A DNA stretch of 9,837 nt from Vicinamibacteria bacterium (GTDB lineage Bacteria; Acidobacteriota; Vicinamibacteria; Fen-336; JAGNNV01): NCBI GenBank assembly GCA_016650185.1, contig JAENWE010000011.1, positions 1 to 9,837 on the forward strand, in the 5' to 3' direction. This document shows positions 7,543 to 9,837 of this stretch, one piece after another (the first letter of the stretch is position 1; each line of letters begins with the position of its first letter). The translations under genes were made by a program, and so were the position numbers. The notes under the pieces are model-generated. The model worked only from the letters and a program-made list of their open reading frames with translations, had not been told where the DNA came from and did not search any database.

Positions 7543-7926
7543 TTAGTGCCCCTCGGCGATCTGCTTCGCGAACGCGATCGGCTCATCGACGGGAATGGCG
7601 CCGCGTTTCAGTCGCTCAGACAGGTCCTCGCCTTCGACCATCTCCATCGCGAGGAAGTGAGCGGTCGAGCCGTCCGGCAGCGTCGCGGTCTCGAATCCAT
7701 GGACATGCGCGATGTTCGGGTGATTCAGTGACGCGAGAACCTGAGCTTCCCGCTTGAACCGCGCGAGTCGTTCCGGCCCGGCGGCCATGGCCGCAGGCAG
7801 GACCTTGATGGCGACGTCGCGATTGAGGGTCGCGTCCCGGTCGCGATACACCTCACCCATTCCGCCCGCGCCGATCGCAGCAGTGACTTCATACGGTCCG
7901 AGGCGAGTGCCGGGCAAGAGCGTCAT
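7543..7926 (-). CDS. Kinase B, Ser/Thr kinase N-lobe, ends at premature TAA
   Basis: First gene of the visible downstream run, starting at ATG 7926 with MTLLPGTRLGPYEVTAAIG. It has the glycine loop GAGGMGEVY, the RDVAIK lysine (K41), alpha-C Glu in KREAQVLASLNHPN and the AHFLAMEMVEGEDL hinge. It stops after 127 residues at AEGH-TAA (7543-7545). The HRD loop (HGIIHRDLKP) follows only 8 codons later in the same frame, so the gene was continuous and is now split between N- and C-lobe. Compared with kinase C, the codons around the stop show several clustered substitutions (L127 to His, E128 to stop, H131 to Asn, R133 to His). An isolated N-lobe of 127 residues would have no kinase activity. No clear Shine-Dalgarno precedes the ATG. 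Confidence 0.9.
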   Translation of the reverse strand: MTLLPGTRLGPYEVTAAIGAGGMGEVYRDRDATLNRDVAIKVLPAAMAAGPERLARFKREAQVLASLNHPNIAHVHGFETATLPDGSTAHFLAMEMVEGEDLSERLKRGAIPVDEPIAFAKQIAEGH

Positions 7927-8074
7927 GGACGCCGCAGTCTAGCCGCGCTTCGAGTCGGCTACGGACCGAGCGGAGGCGGTGTTTGGGGAAGGCCCCTCAG
8001 CCTGCCTTGTTGTCGCTGCGGTCTCCCTCACGGCCTTGTCCGTGACGTAGTGGAAAATGGGCGATCGTCCAGCG
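7927..8074. other. Divergent intergenic region between kinase B and higB
   Basis: About 150 bases separate the kinase B start from the higBA promoter. They should hold the kinase promoter. The only -10-like element noticed on the minus strand is TAGACT (about 7937-7942), without a convincing -35 partner. A GGGG-AAGG-CCCC mini-hairpin lies near 7985-7996. No gene is supported here. Confidence 0.35.
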
Positions 8075-8089
8075 TATCGCGGCGCGATA
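8075..8089. promoter_or_regulatory. 15-bp palindrome, probable HigA operator
   Basis: TATCGCG-G-CGCGATA is a perfect inverted repeat with a single central base. It ends 13 bases before the higB start and overlaps the first two bases of a TATACT -10-like box. HigA antitoxins bind palindromes over their own promoter, so position and symmetry fit autorepression. The binding is inferred. Confidence 0.6.
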
Positions 8090-8093
8090 TACT
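8088..8093 (+). promoter_or_regulatory. Probable -10 box of the higBA promoter
   Basis: TATACT differs from TATAAT at one base. The hexamer 17 bases upstream (8065-8070, TCGTCC) is a poor -35 match. Transcription would start around 8100, within a few bases of the TTG at 8103, giving a leaderless or near-leaderless higB. Confidence 0.45.
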
Positions 8094-8102
8094 CCATCTC
8101 GC

Positions 8103-8381
8103 TTGATTCTGTCCTTCCGTTGCGCCGATACCGAGAGCCTGTTCAGGCGACGCCGGGTCGCCCGCTTTGTCAGTGTTGAGGGGGTGGCTCGAAGGAAGCT
8201 GGATCAGCTGCACGCCGCCGCCACCCTCGACTTCTTGCGAGTGCCCCCGGGAAACCGCCTGGAGGCCCTGAAGGGCGAGCGCAGGGGGCAGCACAGTATC
8301 CGCGTGAACGATCAGTTTCGAGTTTGTTTCGTCTGGACCACCGAGGGACCAAAGGGTGTTGAGATTGTTGACTATCACTGA
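8103..8381 (+). CDS. higB: HigB-like toxin, RelE/ParE-superfamily mRNA interferase
   Basis: A 92-residue protein of the HigB toxin family, which cuts mRNA on the ribosome and halts translation until neutralised by HigA. Family hallmarks are the N-terminal ILSFR, the central LEALKGERRGQHSIRVND, the strand FRVCFVW and the C-terminal VDYH. The last three residues are D90, Y91, H92, the same numbering as the C-terminal D-Y-H of well-studied HigB. Length is normal. The start chosen is TTG at 8103 (ILSFR in family position). No Shine-Dalgarno is visible, which fits near-leaderless expression. The antitoxin gene follows after 12 nt, giving the toxin-first order typical of higBA. It lies opposite to all the kinase genes and shows no lesion. 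Confidence 0.9.
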   Translation: MILSFRCADTESLFRRRRVARFVSVEGVARRKLDQLHAAATLDFLRVPPGNRLEALKGERRGQHSIRVNDQFRVCFVWTTEGPKGVEIVDYH

Positions 8382-8385
8382 AGGA
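8381..8385 (+). promoter_or_regulatory. Shine-Dalgarno of higA
   Basis: AAGGA begins at the last base of the higB stop codon and sits 8 nt before the higA ATG. This supports the ATG at 8394 and coupled translation. higA therefore has a stronger ribosome site than higB, which would favour antitoxin excess. Confidence 0.65.
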
Positions 8386-8393
8386 CGACGACC

Positions 8394-8717
8394 ATGAGCA
8401 AGAAGCTGCCTCCTATTCATCCGGGTGAGATCCTGCGCGAGGAGTTCATGAAGCCCCTGGGTCTGTCCAGCACCGGGCTTGCGCGCGCCCTTGAGGTGAC
8501 GCCGGCCCGAGTAAACGAGATCGTCCGCGAGCGGCGGGGCATTACCGCCGACACCGCCCTGCGCCTCGCGCGGTTCTTCGGGACCGACGTTCAAAGCTGG
8601 CTCAATCTGCAGACCCACTACGACATCCAGTGCGCGGAAGACGCGGCCGGTCGCGCCATTCAGCGTATCCGGCCCAGGCAAACTTCGGGTAGGGATGCGG
8701 CCTCGTTGAGGTTCTAG
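8394..8717 (+). CDS. higA: HigA antitoxin, XRE-family helix-turn-helix protein
   Basis: A 107-residue HigA that binds and neutralises HigB and represses the operon. The N-terminal PPIHPGEILREEFMKPLGLS is the family signature. The helix-turn-helix spans about residues 25-47 (STGLARALEVTPARVNEIV), followed by ERRGITADTALRLARFFGT and the conserved WLNLQTHYD. The last 15 or so residues (QTSGRDAASLRF) are beyond the usual family core and look like a short non-conserved tail. It ends at TAG 8717, 81 nt from the convergent end of the minus-strand propeller gene. The gene is intact. Confidence 0.93.
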   Translation: MSKKLPPIHPGEILREEFMKPLGLSSTGLARALEVTPARVNEIVRERRGITADTALRLARFFGTDVQSWLNLQTHYDIQCAEDAAGRAIQRIRPRQTSGRDAASLRF

Positions 8718-8733
8718 CCCGCCTCCCGCGATG

Positions 8734-8759
8734 TAGGGGCGACCCTCGTGGTCGCCCTA
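8734..8759. repeat. Palindromic hairpin repeat between convergent genes
   Basis: TAGGGGCGACC and GGTCGCCCTA form a 10-bp stem with one bulged G and a CTCGT loop. It sits midway between the higA stop (8717) and the stop of the minus-strand propeller gene (8799). There is no T-tract on either side, so it is not a classical rho-independent terminator, but it could protect 3' ends or mark a REP-like intergenic repeat. A diverged copy lies at 457-475. Confidence 0.65.
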
Positions 8760-8798
8760 ACGCACTCCTGACGACTTACGATCCCTGAGCGCCGCCGA

Positions 8799-9837
8799 TT
8801 ATGGCGTGCGCGCCGCCGCAACCCTGCGCTTCACCTCATCGAACCAGTGAAGGACGACATCGAGCTTCGGCTGCGCTCCGGGGTTCGGATCCTCGGCGAT
8901 GAGGAACCGCTTTCCGTCCCGGGTGGCGTCGAAGGCGAGCACCCTGCGGTTTTCGAACAGGACCCTGGGCTTCTCGATCACCGGCTCGTCGCCTTTGAAT
9001 CGAATCGGCGCGGCGAGAAGCTTCGGTCCGGAGAGGAAGACGATCTCGTCCCCCCGGTCCGACCAGACCGGATCCGTCCCTCCGTCGATCGAAACCTGCC
9101 ACTTGCGGTCGTCACCGTTCGCCGGTCGGATGTAGATCTCCGGACGCCCCGACTCCTCAGTCTGGTAAACCACGAAACGGCCGTCGGGCGAAAAATCCGC
9201 AAGGAGCCCCGCCATGTTGGCTGACTGGAGAAGGACCCTGGGCTCGCCCGCAGGAGAGCGCAGGTCATGGACCACGAGCGCCCTCAGACCGTTGGCGCGG
9301 GCCTCCAGAGTGAGCAGCCGCGATCCGTCTTGCGACGCGGCGACTGGTTCGTCCCCCGGGTCGTTCGGAAACAGGCGCTTCGCTTCGCCCGTGTCGTCGG
9401 CCGCCTTCGAATACACCGGCGCCCCCGTATCCTGCTCGTAGGCGAAGTAGAGCCTGCGGCCATCCGGGGCCCAGGTTGGGGACCACGCCCGCCCAGCCAC
9501 GGTCATCCGGGTGGTCGAGAGTCTGGTCAGGTCGAGGACCGATACCGTGTTGGCAATGTTGAGGGCCGCACGATCGCCCCCCGGCGAGAGGGCGATCCGA
9601 ATGTAGTTCGCGGGAGGGAGTTTGAGCGTCTCGCCGCGCCCCTCCCGGTCAACCCAGGAGAGGATCGAGGCGCCGGCGACGCTGTCGACGGGTGCGGTCA
9701 CGAGCAGGCCGGTGCGCGAGACGTCCATCGCCGCTGACCCCAGGGAACTGCTGAAAACGTTGCGGGCAACCTCGACGGGCGCGCCGGTCACCTCCAGGGA
9801 GCGCGGATCGAGGGTCACGGCGTAGAGGCCCCCGGCC
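8799..9837 (-). CDS. PD40/TolB-like propeller, C-terminal part of a probable sensor kinase (open at right edge)
   Basis: The frame is open to the window edge: AGGLYAVTLDPRSLEVTG reads through the GTG at 9818, which is therefore not the real start. Propeller motifs are IALSPGGDRAALNI, SPTWAPDGRRLYFAYEQ, VAASQDGSRLLTLEA, FSPDGRFVVYQTEESGRPEIYI and FDATRDGKRFLIAEDP. The protein closes with LDVVLHWFDEVKRRV, the usual C-terminus of kinase-linked PD40 sensors in this group. The kinase domain itself would lie beyond the window and is inferred from the neighbours; a stand-alone PD40 protein is possible. This visible part has no frameshift or stop. Stop is TAA at 8799. Confidence 0.88.
   Translation of the reverse strand, partial: AGGLYAVTLDPRSLEVTGAPVEVARNVFSSSLGSAAMDVSRTGLLVTAPVDSVAGASILSWVDREGRGETLKLPPANYIRIALSPGGDRAALNIANTVSVLDLTRLSTTRMTVAGRAWSPTWAPDGRRLYFAYEQDTGAPVYSKAADDTGEAKRLFPNDPGDEPVAASQDGSRLLTLEARANGLRALVVHDLRSPAGEPRVLLQSANMAGLLADFSPDGRFVVYQTEESGRPEIYIRPANGDDRKWQVSIDGGTDPVWSDRGDEIVFLSGPKLLAAPIRFKGDEPVIEKPRVLFENRRVLAFDATRDGKRFLIAEDPNPGAQPKLDVVLHWFDEVKRRVAAARTP

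Noticed and set aside
7470..7545. Natural two-subunit split kinase (N-lobe and C-lobe as separate genes)
   Set aside because: After the TAA there is no start codon or ribosome site before the HRD loop, so the second part would lack the catalytic base.
8028..8681. 217-codon minus-strand open frame
   Set aside because: It is the antisense of higB and higA, both of which are well-supported families with a ribosome site and normal lengths.

Overview
The window is GC-rich and dominated by one gene family: membrane-anchored serine/threonine protein kinases whose C-terminal half is a TolB-like/PD40 beta-propeller. All of these genes lie on the minus strand, so the array reads right to left. The near-invariant N-terminus (MTLLPGTRLG, GAGGMGEVY, RDVAIKVLPAA) and the SPDGR repeats are typical of Acidobacteriota and related soil or sediment lineages such as Gemmatimonadota. 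That placement is inferred from family style; no rRNA or marker gene is present.

Layout from right to left. 9837-8799: C-terminal part of a PD40 sensor, open to the right edge. 8103-8717, plus strand: a complete HigB-HigA type II toxin-antitoxin operon, with a 15-bp palindrome overlapping a likely -10 box. 7926-3294: a long chimeric kinase locus. It begins with a normal kinase N-lobe, meets an in-frame TAA at codon 128 (7543), continues in the same frame through C-lobe, membrane segment and propeller, changes frame near 6030, and near 5595 the propeller is joined to the middle of a second kinase domain. That second kinase runs through its own membrane segment and propeller and changes frame again near 3775. 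3297-564: a third kinase, start overlapping the previous stop (GTGA), with one frameshift near 2294 between kinase and propeller. 354-144: a kinase N-lobe fragment with no start and no C-lobe. 143-1: a fragment of what looks like an IS91-type transposase, continuing off the left edge.

The intact biology is the toxin-antitoxin pair plus a family of cytoplasmic kinase domains tethered to extracytoplasmic propellers. Nearly every kinase in view carries a lesion: one nonsense codon, three single-base frameshifts, one internal fusion and one transposase junction. Three of these (the stop, the fusion and the transposase junction) fall on the same few kinase codons, just before the HRD catalytic loop. 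Either the array is decaying and recombining at a preferred site, or a metagenome assembly has misjoined conserved paralogous DNA there. The sequence alone cannot separate these. I see no tRNA, rRNA, CRISPR array, riboswitch or clear rho-independent terminator.
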